Source: Phanerochaete sordida (lineage: Eukaryota; Basidiomycota; Agaricomycetes; Polyporales; Phanerochaetaceae). From it: 64,000 bases of DNA. Positions 34,986-46,139 of the stretch are shown piece by piece; within the stretch, counting starts at the first letter, position 1; every line of letters begins with the position of its first letter. Below the pieces are notes generated by a model. The model searched no databases, was not told the DNA's origin, and saw only the letters and a list, made by a program, of their open reading frames with translations. A program made the translations under genes and the position numbers. The stretch spans positions 248,001 to 312,000 of the forward strand of contig BPQB01000022.1 of assembly GCA_019973155.2 (NCBI GenBank), written 5' to 3'.

Positions 34986-36021
34986 TTACTCATCCTCGAG
35001 TAGTCTCTCCGTCCACTTCTCAGACGCCTCAAGGTCCGCAGCCACGCGCTCGTACTTGGCCCGGACGCCCTTGATGCAGTCCCCGCCTAGGAACGCCCTC
35101 ATCGGGGGCTTCTCGAGCGCTGAAAGCTCATAGATCACCTCGGCGGCCTTAGCTGGGTCGCCGATGCGCATGGCCTTGCTCTTACTATAGACCGTGTTGA
35201 TAGCCTGGCGGGAGCGCGTGACCACCTCGACGTTGGCGTACGCAGGGTGTACCGGGAGATGTGAACCCTTGGCGTTGAGCTCGGTGCGGAAGGAGCCAGG
35301 AGTGATCAAACAGATCTGCGGAAGACACTGGTTTAGGTATGTTCGAAGGAAAGATGGACTGTCTGTCTCGCCTTGATATTCCACTTGGGGTCTAGCTCGT
35401 TTGCGAATGCTTCGGTGAGCCCTTCGAGCGCTACCACCATCGCGGTCAGTACTGTATCGACTCCAGTCTGCGCTACACTCACCGTGCTTGGCGGCATTGT
35501 AATAGCCAAGGCAGGGGAAGAACGTATGCCCCGACTCCGAGCTCATGGTAAGCAGCAGTCCTCCCGCACCCGCGGGATTCTCTTCGCGGAAGAACCGCAC
35601 AGCCTCCTTGCTGACGGCCACCGCGCCCCAGAAGTTGACGTCCATAGACCTACGGGCGACGTCGACTGGCACGCCCTCGACCTCGCAGAGGACGGCAGCC
35701 ACGGCGTTATTGAGCACGACGTTGACGCGGCCGAAACGCGCTTTCGCCTCGCGGAAGGCGTTCATGATATCGTCCTCGCTTGTAACGTCGACCTTCAGGA
35801 CGAGGAGGCTGTCCTGCGAGTGCGCGCCGGCGAGGACGTCGAGATCGGATGGCTTGCGACAGGTTGCGACGACCTTGTCGCCCTTCGCGAGAGCGTGTTT
35901 GCACACCGCGAGGCCGAACCCTGACGCGGCGCCTGTGACTAAACGTGAAAAGTAATGAGTTCGTAGCATACCAGGATAGACAAAATACATGCATACCTAG
36001 CCAAACCTTGGGAGTATTCAT
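34986..36021 (-). CDS. short-chain dehydrogenase/reductase SDR4
   Basis: Exons 36021..35997, 35938..35483, 35430..35372 and 35315..34986 encode 289 residues. VTGAASGFG, MDVNFWGA, TMSSESG and YNAAK keep the tetrad; NNAG is changed to NNAV and the following Gly to Cys (VAAVLC). Its closest relative in the window is SDR5, with which it shares MNTxKVWL, SEDD, LLLTMSS, FFPCLGYYNAAK and AFLGGDCIK. The third intron starts with GC (GCGAGA) directly after the invariant NIK, so it is read as a GC-AG intron. The promoter is homologous to that of SDR5 but is cut by a 2.5-kb element about 90 bp upstream. Confidence 0.93.
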
Positions 36022-36064
36022 GATGCCTCTTTGTGTTGTACGATCTTCATCGAAGCAACTGAGG

Positions 36065-36071
36065 TTTTATA
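36065..36071 (-). promoter_or_regulatory. TATA box of SDR4
   Basis: TATAAAA on the minus strand, 44 bp before the start, conserved at the same place in SDR5. Confidence 0.6.
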
Positions 36072-36112
36072 CTCTGCCAGTGGCGCATCCGCAGGCGCAA
36101 GGTCTGCAGCTA

Positions 36113-38634
36113 CATCAGGAAAATCCCAGGGCGTCTGGAGGTGTCTGTGGCGTCTGTACCAGACGTCCCAGCGCGGTCAGCGCCCAGAGTCTCGTCTGGA
36201 GCCAGGCATGTACCTTAGCGCCAGTACGGGAATCTGAGGGAGACGGTATCAGATATCAGACACCTCCAGCTACCAGACACAGCCAGCACGATACTTATAT
36301 TTACCTATATTTGTTGGCCTATCCATGCACGATATCGTGCAAATTTGATTCGGAAATAAGCACATGTATTGCAGCGACAATAACTACACATAGAGTACAT
36401 TGCAAAGCACATACACTACAGGGTAGGCAAGCACGTGCACCGCAGCGGCAGGTGAAATCCTCGAAACAAGAGACAGCACTGCGGCGCCGCCACAGCGAAT
36501 CGGCGACGTGGATGAAGATTGTGCACGCGGGCTGGTCGACCGCTACAGCTTTGCGTGTTGCGTCCGTGTGCAAATGATCTACATTATGGCAATTCAGTAC
36601 TTCGTGCTCGTGTTGGTGAGACTTACCTGCTTGAGCGTGCATAGAAGATGTGATCTGCGTAGGAGTCAGTCTATGTGAGCGGTCCAGAGGCACACTACGC
36701 ACCTCTACGCCTACTGCACACGGCTTCGTGAGCAGCCTGGTGTCACTTTGTGAGCTCGTCCCGCCGCGTGGAGCTCTCAGCACGTTTATTCTGATGTACG
36801 ACTTGCAGCTACAAAGCTATAATGCGGATTAGTGACTTGGTGGGTGACAGTTATAATGTCTGCTCACCATTGAGGGTGTGCAGGGCTGTGTGACCGATTT
36901 TGACGTGGCAGCGGCCTCTTGTGGTCGAGGTCTATCACATATTCTCCGGGCGCGGGGGTCGAAGGCATGCTGTTCGTAGTTGGGATGAGCGCGGTCGCGG
37001 AAGATGCAGCTAAAGCATCTGCGTTGCGTGACATGACAAGGGTCGGAGACTTACCTAACGTGCCTCGCACAGCATGCAGATATCCGTACTTGGCTCGACG
37101 GCGGTTGAAAGATTTGAGGCGGGGTATCTTGAACGGCAACGGCGAGGCAAGAGGGATTAGAGGTCGAGAGACTCCACCTGGTGGTGGGTGGAGCGGAAGA
37201 GCATGATGGAGACAGGGAGAGGGCGGAGCGGCTAAGTCGCGAATCTTCTCACGGTTCGACTTCGAGGGCGCCGCGCCCAATCACACGACTCTCGTTCTCA
37301 ACACAGACTCGACGTTCGACAGCTTCATCTCTCTCTCCCTTTCGACGTCTATACGGACGGTTAAAATGCCAAGTGAGGTGCAACGTGCGCTCCCTGCTTT
37401 CGGGACGCTCACACAGCCCGTGTTTATGACACGGGTACGATGTCGGATGCTGTACCGCCATCCGTCGTCACCGGCCGGCGCAGCGCAGCGCGCTGCGTTC
37501 CCTCGCGTCCCGTCTTGCGTATTGTGTCGTTGTCTGAGCTGACGTGGCCGCCTTCTAGCCTCGCGTGCCCCGGCGGCTGCTCGTCGCGTTCGCCGCAGCC
37601 CAGCGGCGCCCTCGTGCCCGCCCGCTTCATGCGCTCGTCGCCGCCGCTCTTGACGCCGCGCAGTGCTGCGGCGTGTCTGTGATATCGCAGGACGCCAACG
37701 GGCGCGCCCCGTGGCACGCGTCGGCCGCGTGCTTGCCGATACGCCGCCCGCAGATGGCGCGCGGGCGGCGACTTTGAGCTGACATCGCAGAACGTGGCGG
37801 GGCACGTCCTGCGGTAGGCGACGGCCGCGTGCCTGCCTATGTGCGCCAGGCGGGGCGCGACGCTCGTGGTGAGTTGTCGGCCCGCCTCTCTGACTTCGTG
37901 CCCTGCGCTGACCGCTTCGACAGGGCGCTCGCGCGCGGCTCTGGCTCGCCGCAGGGTTCGCGCCCGCGAGCTCTTCACGCTCGCAGTCGGCGCGCGGGCT
38001 GTTCCATGCGCTGTCCGGGGCGTGTCTAGCGTCGCTCAGGCGAGAGCCCCGGCCGGCCGGGCAGTTGGTGAGTCCAGGCCTTCGACGTCGTCGTCGCGCT
38101 AACACAGCTTGCAGAGACGGCGCCGCCGGCGTCGTCCAATGAATTTCGCTGCGCCGCGTCGAGCGCGCGAGAACGGCTACCGCGGTGCCGCTCTTGCTCT
38201 TGGACTCGCGGCCTGCAGCCTCCGATCGGACATGGTATCACCTTTAAAATGTTTGTTTGTTATGGGCATCAGAGCTTAAGTTTTAAGTGGTGCCCCGAAC
38301 GTCTCTTGTAGTTTGGGAGTTTGAAGCTCACGGCTCATGGGCCACGAGCATGGTCATATTATTCACAGCTCCGTGAAAAGTAGCTGCTCCGCTTAATCTC
38401 ATGTCTATAGAACCTGTACCAAAGGTTACTCGGAAGATTTTGCGCTGTGGTACTGTATGGGTTAATCTATCGGGTATATTCAAGATGAGATCCCGAGCCG
38501 TGCTGGTCGAAAACGGCGCTGCTGGAACAGAAGCGATCTTCTGGACGGTCTGACGGAGCGCTGACAGGCCACAGACCGCTCCAGCACGTACAGCGCTTCC
38601 AGAGCGCGCCAGAACGGTGGGTAAATTCCTGATG
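36113..38634. mobile_element. 2,522-bp transposon-like element 2, TIR CATCAGGAAAA/CATCAGGAATT
   Basis: The left end CATCAGGAAAATCCCA and the complement of the right end, CATCAGGAATTTACCCA, form an imperfect terminal inverted repeat whose first nine bases are identical. TA flanks both sides. The terminus is almost the same as that of element 1 (CATCAGCAAAA). The subterminal zones differ, being rich in TCTGG/CCAGA motifs in both orientations. The interior holds a very GC-rich 0.8-kb block (37430-38220) and frames without a recognised transposase, so it is probably non-autonomous. The SDR5 upstream region gives the uninterrupted version of the site. Confidence 0.65.
36135..36276. repeat. subterminal inverted repeats of element 2, left side
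   Basis: TCTGGAGGTGTCTG near 36137 and its complement CAGACACCTCCAG near 36262, with further GTCTGG/CCAGAC copies between. Related CCAGAG, CCAGAA and TCTGG motifs crowd the right end near 38545-38615. Confidence 0.6.
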
Positions 38635-39492
38635 TATGCCAATGTCCATTTGTCAGAACACGGCCGCAAAGCGGACCGATGACCTACACCCCACCTACCA
38701 CAGACCGAGGATAAGTGCGGGCAGGAATACGACTGCAACTAGTCTCCTTCTGGACGTCGCCAGGATTGTCCGCGTGTCAGAGTGACCCGTCTCGCCGGTG
38801 CTCCCTGCAGGGAGACATCGGATAATTTACTGGCACTGCGAAGCTGATATGAGCAAAAATAACCCTATTTTGAGCTCTAAGAAACTTGCATGATAGTAGT
38901 CACCGGCTTCGAATACTTCAACGAGCACAGCAGCGCGGGCCTTTCGAGGGCCAGCGTCGTCGTTACGGGCGGGGGCGTGATGCCGTTACGCCAGGTGACG
39001 CTGACGGCTGGCGATCTGAGTCATCTCTTGTGACAGACCGTGCAAGCGAGTCACGCGCGTCCAACTCGCGTCGCGTACGGCGACCCGGTCGACGTCTTGC
39101 CATGCTTCTGAGGCTACGTGGGACCCCACGCCTCGGAGAATTCTGCGCAAAAGCTCGCAGCAACTATTTTACGCAGCGGGAAAACGAACGTCTTCGCTCG
39201 ATCGATGTACCTCAAAATATTGAAAGGTTTGGAAAATCCAAAGTAAGCTGCCTAAACTGAGTCGAAGAGTCGCTTCTCAATTTATACTGCGCCTAGCGGA
39301 GTATCCGAAGTGTCCAGGAGGTGATTAATAATATTCGGATCGACTTAAGACTCTTGCAAGGCTGCTTTCCAGAACTTATGGATAGGGATGACCAGACACT
39401 CGCTTCTACTAAGTAGAGCATGGATTACACAAAGCGTCGTATGCATACGTATAAAGAGCAGGTGCTCGATCCTATGATTGCAAAAGTACTAC

Positions 39493-40523
39493 TCACTCGT
39501 CCTCTAGAAGCTTCTCAGACCACTTCTCAGAGGCATCGAGGTCTACGGAAACGCGCTCATGTTTCTCGCGTACGCGCTTGATGCAGTCTCCGCCCAAGAA
39601 CGCCCTCATTGGCGGCTTCTCGAGCGTCGAGAGCTCATGAATTGCCTCCGCGGCCTTGGCTGGGTCGCCAATGCGCACGATCCGGCTCTTGTCGTAGACT
39701 GCCCCGATAATCTGGCGGGATTGAGTGACAGCCTCGACGTCAGCGTACGCAGGGTGGATTGGGATCTGCGAACCCTTGGCATTGAGCTCGGTGCGGAAGG
39801 CGCCAGGAGTCACCAGGCAGATCTGGGCGAAATGTCAGTCCAAAAACGCGAGAGCGTGGATCGGACGCGCTACCTTGATATTCCATTTGGGATCGAGCTC
39901 GTTCGCGAAGGCTTCGGTCAATCCCTCTAGCGCTGCGATAAACACCGTCAGTGCTGTGTGCTCCCTTGTCCTAGCCGTGCTCACCATGCTTGGCGGCGTT
40001 GTAATAGCCAAGGCAGGGGAAGAACGCATGACCAGAGTCAGAGCTCATGGTCAGCAGCAGTCCTCCCGCGGCTGCAGGATTCTCATCGCGGAAGAACCGC
40101 ACGGCCTCTTTGCTGACGGTCACCGCGCCCCAGAAGTTGACGTCCATAGCGCTCCGCGCCGCAGCGACCGGTACGCCTTCGACCTCGCCGAGCATGGCAG
40201 CCGCAGCGTTGTTGAGTACGACGTCAACGCGGCCGAAGCGTGCTTTCGCCTCGCGGAAGGCGCTCGTGACGTCGTCTTCGCTAGTGACGTCGACCTTCAG
40301 GACGAGAAGGCGGTCCTGGGAATAGTCTTTGGCGAATGCATCGAGATCGGAGGGTTTACGCAGGGTCGCTACGACCTTGTCGCCTTCCGCTAGAGCGCGT
40401 TTGCACACTGCGAGGCCGAAGCCTGAGGCAGCGCCTGTGACTGAATGTGAAAGGCGATCAGAACGCAGCACACCAGAGCAGATGTTGTCCACTCATACCT
40501 AGCCAGACCTTTGAGGTGTTCAT
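39493..40523 (-). CDS. short-chain dehydrogenase/reductase SDR5
   Basis: Exons 40523..40499, 40440..39985, 39932..39874 and 39822..39493 encode 289 residues. VTGAASGFG, MDVNFWGA, TMSSDSG and YNAAK are present; NNAG is NNAA. Recent duplicate of SDR4, with similar coding sequence, intron lengths (first intron 58 nt in both) and promoter. The C-terminal part is ICLVTPGAFRTEL, HPAYADVEAV, AFLGGDCIKRVREKHERV. Unlike SDR4 its third intron has a normal GT donor, so the GC donor arose after the duplication or was lost here. Activity is expected; substrate unknown. Confidence 0.93.
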
Positions 40524-41382
40524 GGTGTCTTTGTGTGTTGTACAGTATCGAACGAAGTGAGTGAGGCTTTATACGTTGGCAGCAGCGATACCCGCAGCTA
40601 TAAGGTCTGCAGCTTTGTCAGTGCGTACTCGTAAGAACACGGCCGCAAAGCGGGCCGATGACCTACATCGACCGACCATAGACCGATGCCATGTACAGAT
40701 GCAGTGCCTGCAAACTTAGACTGTAGCTGCAATCTTCTTCATGTCAGCTTTAGGGCTGTGCGGATCGACCTCCGACCTCCGAGATTTTTAGTGCAGGTGC
40801 TCTACGTGGCTAATGAATACAGAAATTAGTCGCGCACAGAGCTCAGAAAATCGGATAAGTAGATGATTCACAGACTTCAACTCTTCAAGAAGAAGAAGAA
40901 AGGAGGCAGCCTGGATGGGCAGGGAGGCGGCATCGTCGTCGCGGACGAAAGGCGTGATACCGTTACGGAGGGTGACTTCGAGTGACATCTAGTCACTAGT
41001 CATCATAGGTGATGTTCCCGCGGTAGCAAGTCACGCGCGTCGCGTACGCGCCTTCAGTTCAAATTCAGCTTAAAGTACCACAACCTGCCCAGAGGATCTA
41101 CCGCAGAAACCAAAGTACTTTCTCTGTCAGCATCGTAAAACTCTGCAACGTTTATGCGCCGCTACAGCATTTTTGTAGCATGATCGCGCGGACGTGGCAT
41201 AATACAGCCCCGTCCCAAGCTCACGACATGACCCCGTCCTCGGAATGAACCAGACATAGACTAGGAAAGTACACTGGTACCTTGTTGAAGAGATAATACA
41301 TCACTAAAAATGGTGCTCTGCGCTTATCTCATCCTACAGTTCCATCCTAATGTAAGATATCGTACGAGTGACGCTGGGGCGA
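40524..41382. other. intergenic, uninterrupted homologue of the SDR4 upstream region
   Basis: Contains the AACACGGCCGCAAAGCGGGCC block (40636) and a TCGTCGTC...CGTGATACCGTTACG block (40935-40975), both found in the same order upstream of SDR4 at 38657 and 38955. No gene. Confidence 0.55.
40568..40573 (-). promoter_or_regulatory. TATA box of SDR5
   Basis: TATAAA on the minus strand, 45 bp before the SDR5 start. Confidence 0.55.
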
Positions 41383-42406
41383 TCAAGTCGCTGCATCCTC
41401 CATCAGACCATCCTGCCATTTCTCCGATGCCTGGATATCAGCAGCAACCTGCTGGTGGTACTCCTGAACGCGCTTGATGCCGTCCGCACCCAAGAAGACG
41501 CGCAGCGGCAGTTTCTCCAACTTGGAGATCTCGAAGATGCGCGCCGCAGCTTTGTCGGCGCTCCCCATGGGCATCGGGCCGTTGGGTTCCCACATTGCTT
41601 TGACAATGTGGCGGACCTGCTTGATTACAGGCACGTCGGTATACGCTGGATGAACAGGTGCGAACTGCTGCTTTGCGCCCAGGTCAGTGCGGAAGGCCCC
41701 CGGAGTCAGCAGGCAAACCTGAGAACTCGTGAATATCAGAGCACCGCTGGCGAACGTTCGAAACGCACTCGAATGTTCCACTTGGGGTCAACCTCCCACG
41801 CAAGGGCTCCCGTGAGGCCTTCCAGGGCTGCGGAGCAGACGCTGAGTCGAGAGACGCAGACAGCCATGGGACACGTACCGTGCTTTGACGCCTGATAGTA
41901 CGTCACACCAGGGAACGACGTGTGCGCGCCGTCCGAGCTGACGTTGAGCAGAAGGCCGCCTGCGCCCGCGGGGTTCTCCTCGCGAAAGAAGCGCACGGCC
42001 TCCTTGCTGACGTGCACGGCGCCCCAGAAGTTGACATCCATAACGCGGCGCGCGTCCTCCTCGGGCACGCTCTCGACCTCGCCGGCAATGCTGACACCTG
42101 CGTTGTTGAAGACGACGTCGACTCGCCCGAAGCGCGCCTTGGCCGCGCGGAAGGCCGCCGCGACCTCGTCCGCGCGTGTCACGTCGACCTGTGCGACGAG
42201 CAGGTTCTCCGGGTACTGCGCTGCGAGCGCGTCCAGCGCAGACGGCGTGCGCAGCGTCGCAACGACGTTGTCGCCCTCCGCAAGGGCGCGCTTGCATATC
42301 GCCAGGCCAAAGCCGGAAGACGAGCCAGTCACTGGACGTAGCACGGTCAGGCAGATGAAGAATACGAAGCGGGTGACTTACCTAGCCAAACTCGGGGAAT
42401 AGACAT
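41383..42406 (-). CDS. short-chain dehydrogenase/reductase SDR6
   Basis: Exons 42406..42382, 42331..41879, 41827..41769 and 41718..41383 encode 290 residues. VTGSSSGFG, NNAGVSIAG, MDVNFWGA, NVSSDGA and YQASK give a complete motif set, so this is one of the best candidates for an active enzyme. The coding sequence is close to SDR3 (DALAAQ, VDVTRADEVAAAFRAAKARFGRVDVVFNNA), suggesting a pairwise duplication. The C-terminal extension ends MEDAAT instead of the usual LLEDE/V. TATATAT lies 50 bp upstream. Confidence 0.93.
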
Positions 42407-43247
42407 GGTGCTGCGATGGTGAATGGTGCCGGAAGGCGCTATCTGAGCTGAGTGCTATATATTGCCGTGTGTGCTCCGTTCTGCGCCTATCACGCCGGTC
42501 TTAGGCGCGGTCGTTTACGAAGAGTTCGCCGTGCTTGGAAGTGTTTGACCCTCGAATTCGCTGACAGGCGAGAAAAGAGAAGTCCTGACACCGTTTGCGA
42601 CAGTAAAGCTGCCTTTGGAAGACGAGGTCACTACCTAAGGCGGAAATTGAGGTGAGCTGTGCTGTTGTTCTGCCCCCGTGTCTCATGTCAGTATCAGATG
42701 ACAGCAGCAGATTCAAGGAGATATTCTCGTACGCAGGCGTACAGGCCATGGATGCATGTAATAAATGTCCTTTCAAATGACACAACGAAGGCCTATGGAT
42801 GTAACATAGTCGAAGCTGAGCTACCTGACATAGGACAACGTTCGTGAGCACTGGCGTGAAAAAGAGCACCACGTACATAATCATTTGGTGGCCATTCATA
42901 TTCAACTACTGCCTCCAACACTAAGAAATTGCGATCAGCTTTCAAGCATGGCTGAGACGGAGCCGCCCTTGGGCATCGAGCAAGTGTGTGAGGAAGTCGG
43001 AGCTTGGCTCTGCGCAGCGTCGGCGATTCCGCCGGTCAGTGACGTAACGCCTATGACTCGAAGCCACGTTCGAGCCGCGACGCGACGCCTGAGTCTGCTC
43101 TTCCACTCATGGGCACGGGCGAGTATTTTTTTCGAGCTTGCGTACGTTATACGGGCCTTTCTGATTTTCACAGGATTTTTATGATGAATTCTGGCGTATT
43201 TGTGTACGATAGTCGTGAGAGAGACTTAGCAGAAAATTGGCCAAAGA
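42407..43247. other. intergenic between SDR6 and SDR7
   Basis: No motif-bearing frame; about 840 bases of lower GC. Confidence 0.45.
42456..42462 (-). promoter_or_regulatory. TATA-like box of SDR6
   Basis: ATATATA on the minus strand, 50 bp before the SDR6 start. Confidence 0.5.
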
Positions 43248-44278
43248 TTACAACACAATGCATTCGTCTTCTATGAGACCCTCTGACCACGCTTTCGACG
43301 CGTTGAGATCTTCGACCATATCGGCGATCTGCTTCCTGACGCGCTGAATACTCTCGTCTCCCAGGAATAGCCTCATCGGGATATCCGAGCTCATGGAGAA
43401 CTCGAAGATTTTCTTCGCGACGGCGTCGAGCTCGTTTGCGGGCCCCTGGCTCTCTTGCACCACCGCGGTGAACTCGCGCACGTCTTTACTGGCCGTGACG
43501 CCTCGGTAGACGTCCGGAATTGGGACGATCTCAGGCTTTGTTCCTGCATTTGTGCTGAACGCTCCTGGGGCCACGAGGCAGACCTGCTCGCGTGTGAGGT
43601 CGCAGTCATCTCATGCAGGCAGGACACTGACCTTGATGTTCCACGCAGGATCAAGCTCAGACCGCAAGGTCTGCGTGAGGCCCTCCATCGCTGGGACGTC
43701 CTCAAGACATGTAAATGTGGGGCGCGACTAGTAATGCTCACCATGCTTCGCAGCGGCATAGTGGCCCAGCAGCGGCATCGTGCGGATGCCCAGCTCCGAG
43801 CTGATGTTGAGCAGGAGCCCGCCGCGCGTGGGGTTCTCGTCCCGGAAGAAGCGGACCGCCTCCTTGCTCACAGCCGTGATGCCCCAGAACTTGACGTCCA
43901 TCTGCGCGCGCGCCGCGTGCTCGGGCACGCCTTCGACCTCGCCCACGAGGGCGACGCCGGCGTTGTTGAAGACGACGTCGACGCGCCCGAAGCGCTTCTT
44001 CGCCGTGCGGAAAGCGGCGAGGATGTCGTCCGTCTGCGTGACGTCGAGCTTGGCAACAAGCAGCACGTCGGGCGTGTACTGGTTTTTGAGGTCGTCGATG
44101 TCGGATGGCGTGCGCAGGGTCGCGACGACCTTGTCACCTTGGGAAAGCGCGTGCTTGCACATGGCAAGGCCGAGCCCTGACGACGAGCCGGTCACTGTAT
44201 GGAAGGTCTGTCAGGCCTGCTTCCCAGCATAGCGTTGAAAAACTGACCTAGCCATACTCGAGGAGTAGTCGTTGCCAT
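43248..44278 (-). CDS. short-chain dehydrogenase/reductase SDR7
   Basis: Exons 44278..44248, 44194..43742, 43690..43632 and 43583..43248 encode 292 residues; exon 1 is two codons longer than in the other copies (MATTTPRVWL). VTGSSSGLG, NNAGVALVG, NISSELG and YAAAK are kept, but the catalytic Asn position is Lys (MDVKFWGI). The C-terminal part is the most divergent of the array (VCLVAPGAFSTN, VYRGVTASKDV, FSMSSDIPMRLFLGDESIQ). A Lys in place of the tetrad Asn makes normal SDR catalysis doubtful; the gene is otherwise intact. Confidence 0.92.
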
Positions 44279-44787
44279 GATAGCAGCACGTATAAAGTTA
44301 TCCACCTCCTGTCGTCTCGGGTAGGGTATATACCTACTGTGAAAGTGCCGGAAGCATTCCCTCAGACCCTTTCAGCCTGGGTATCTGTGCTCTTCGCGGA
44401 GAATACATGGACCGGAGTACTCGTCAGGTGCACTTCATATAGCGAGTGAATGCGCGCATCTCAGGTGCATATCCGTAAGATAAGCCTTCGCAGGGCATGC
44501 CTCGATTCGAAGATCCCACGATAAACGCACGCCGGGGCCTATAACATTCTTCATATCAGCATCAAGAACCGCTTGTCGAGATTGAGCTGCTCACTAGACA
44601 GCATCTGCTCCAATGTATCGCAAGCACTGTGACCTATCGTGCAGATCGCTGCCGAGTTCTGCATCGAGTTCTCTTCAAACTTGCACCCTGAGCAGAATTC
44701 ATGTAGGCGTTGTTATTATAAATCGCAGAAAAAGCGGTCTGCTACCTAGTGACGACTGATGTTCAAGGGTTTTCGCTGAGACGCCAT
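44279..44787. other. intergenic, lost 3' part of the SDR8 pseudogene expected here
   Basis: Exon 4 of SDR8 would lie here on the minus strand, but no SDR-like sequence is detectable. Confidence 0.45.
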
Positions 44788-45402
44788 CTAGCTCGTGCGC
44801 GAGGCTTTCTGTGAGGCCTTCTAGCGCTGCAGAGAGCTGAACATGCTATCTGGCAGCACAGAGAATCGGCCCACCGTGCTTCGCCGCGACGAAATACGCG
44901 ATGCAGAGAGAGTAGATGTGCCTAGAGTCCGAGCACAGGTTCAGAAGCAGCTCGCTAGCACGAGCGGGGTTCCCGTCGCGGAAGAACCGCACCGCTTCCT
45001 TGCTGACGGTAACCGCGCCCTAGAAGACGACCTCCATGACGTGCCGTGCTGCGTCCTCGGGGATGCCCTTTATCTCCCCTACGAGGAAGCAGGCGGCATT
45101 TTTGAAGACAACGTCGACTCGGACGAAGCGCGCCTTAGCCTCGCGGGACGCACTCGAGACTTCGGAGTCGGGACGCGTGACGTCGAGCTTGAGGGCGAGG
45201 AGGGGGGCGGAGGAGTATTTGCTAGCGAAGTCGCTGATGCCCTTCGGCCTGCGCAAGGTCGCGACAACTTTGTCACCCTTGTCGAGGGCTTGCCTGCACA
45301 TCGTGAGCCCGAAGCCAGATAAAGCCCCAGTGACTGGTCGTGAGTCCAGATCAGTACGCAGACGAATAGAAGTGCATCGGCTGACCCAGCCAAACTCGCT
45401 GA
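44788..45402 (-). pseudogene. SDR8, broken short-chain dehydrogenase copy
   Basis: The remnant of exon 1 still reads QRVWL before a donor at 45384, but no ATG precedes it. Exon 2 (45333..44875) carries VTGALSGFG, KNAACFLVG and an in-frame TAG where the others have the Trp of NFWG. The Ser motif is degraded (NLCSDSR) and the catalytic Tyr is Phe (FVAAK). Exon 3 starts ALEGLTESLAHELD at 44826 and then diverges; exon 4 is missing. Five independent lesions make this the dead member of the array. The reading frame of exon 2 is otherwise open, so decay is moderate. Confidence 0.88.
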
Positions 45403-46139
45403 AACGAATGGTGCCAGACTGTTAGAGGGCTCGCCGCGCTCAGACACCAGAGTTTGAGTGGCACCAGAGCGTCCGAGTGCCGCTTTGAATGCTGCCCGTC
45501 GTTGCCTGACGCACTGTCCAGCGCGTATGGGCGCGCTTTCTGATGTTCATGACGCCAAGGACAGCTCCTCTCTTAGTCAATAGCGGGGCCCGACTGCATT
45601 CGTGGTCGTAACCGTGGCGTAGGCCAAAGTGCTATGAAGCCGAGCGAGTTGGAGCGCGTGTCGTTGTTGCGACACGGACGGTGGGAGGTGGATTTTGCCC
45701 GGCCGAACACATACCGTCCTAGATCTGCCGGCGCCGCTGCAGTGTATCGACGACTCAGGACGAGCTCAGCTCGTGCAGTGAGTTCGGTAGGCATCATCGT
45801 CTTTTGAGGCATGCGCGAGTCGAGTTAGACGTGGCAGTCAAGAGCCGCACGCAGCTTCTTGCCGCCAGCTGCGTAGTGTTTGACCGCCCGGCGTGGGAAA
45901 GTACTGTTGGCGTGCGCGCTCGTTTCACTGTCTTCGTCAAAGTCTGTGTCATCTCCGCTTTCGTCTCTATTTTCTATGCGACGTTGCGCCGCACAAGCTC
46001 CAACCCAGGTGCTAGTAAATTACAAGGGATATCAATGCTCACATTACCAAATGGTTCTACCAGAAAACAAGCAATTCGTCGAACATAACGTGGCAGGCCG
46101 TCATCTACACGTGGAAAACGTCTGAGAAGCTACCCCCGC
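45403..46139. other. intergenic, nothing supported
   Basis: About 740 bases; no gene motif. CATCAGAAAG (complement strand, ends 45545) resembles the element termini, but no partner was found. Confidence 0.45.

Larger units (their letters stand above)
36022..39492. other. SDR4-SDR5 spacer, mostly a transposon-like insertion
   Basis: The first 90 bp are the SDR4 promoter. Then comes the 2.52-kb element (36113-38634), after which sequence homologous to the SDR5 upstream region resumes (AACACGGCCGCAAAGCGG at 38657, matching 40636). 38880-39490 has no supported gene but shares blocks with 40910-41050. Confidence 0.6.

Noticed and set aside
45535..45545. CATCAGAAAG on the minus strand as a third element end
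   Set aside because: No facing partner, no target duplication and no subterminal repeats nearby.
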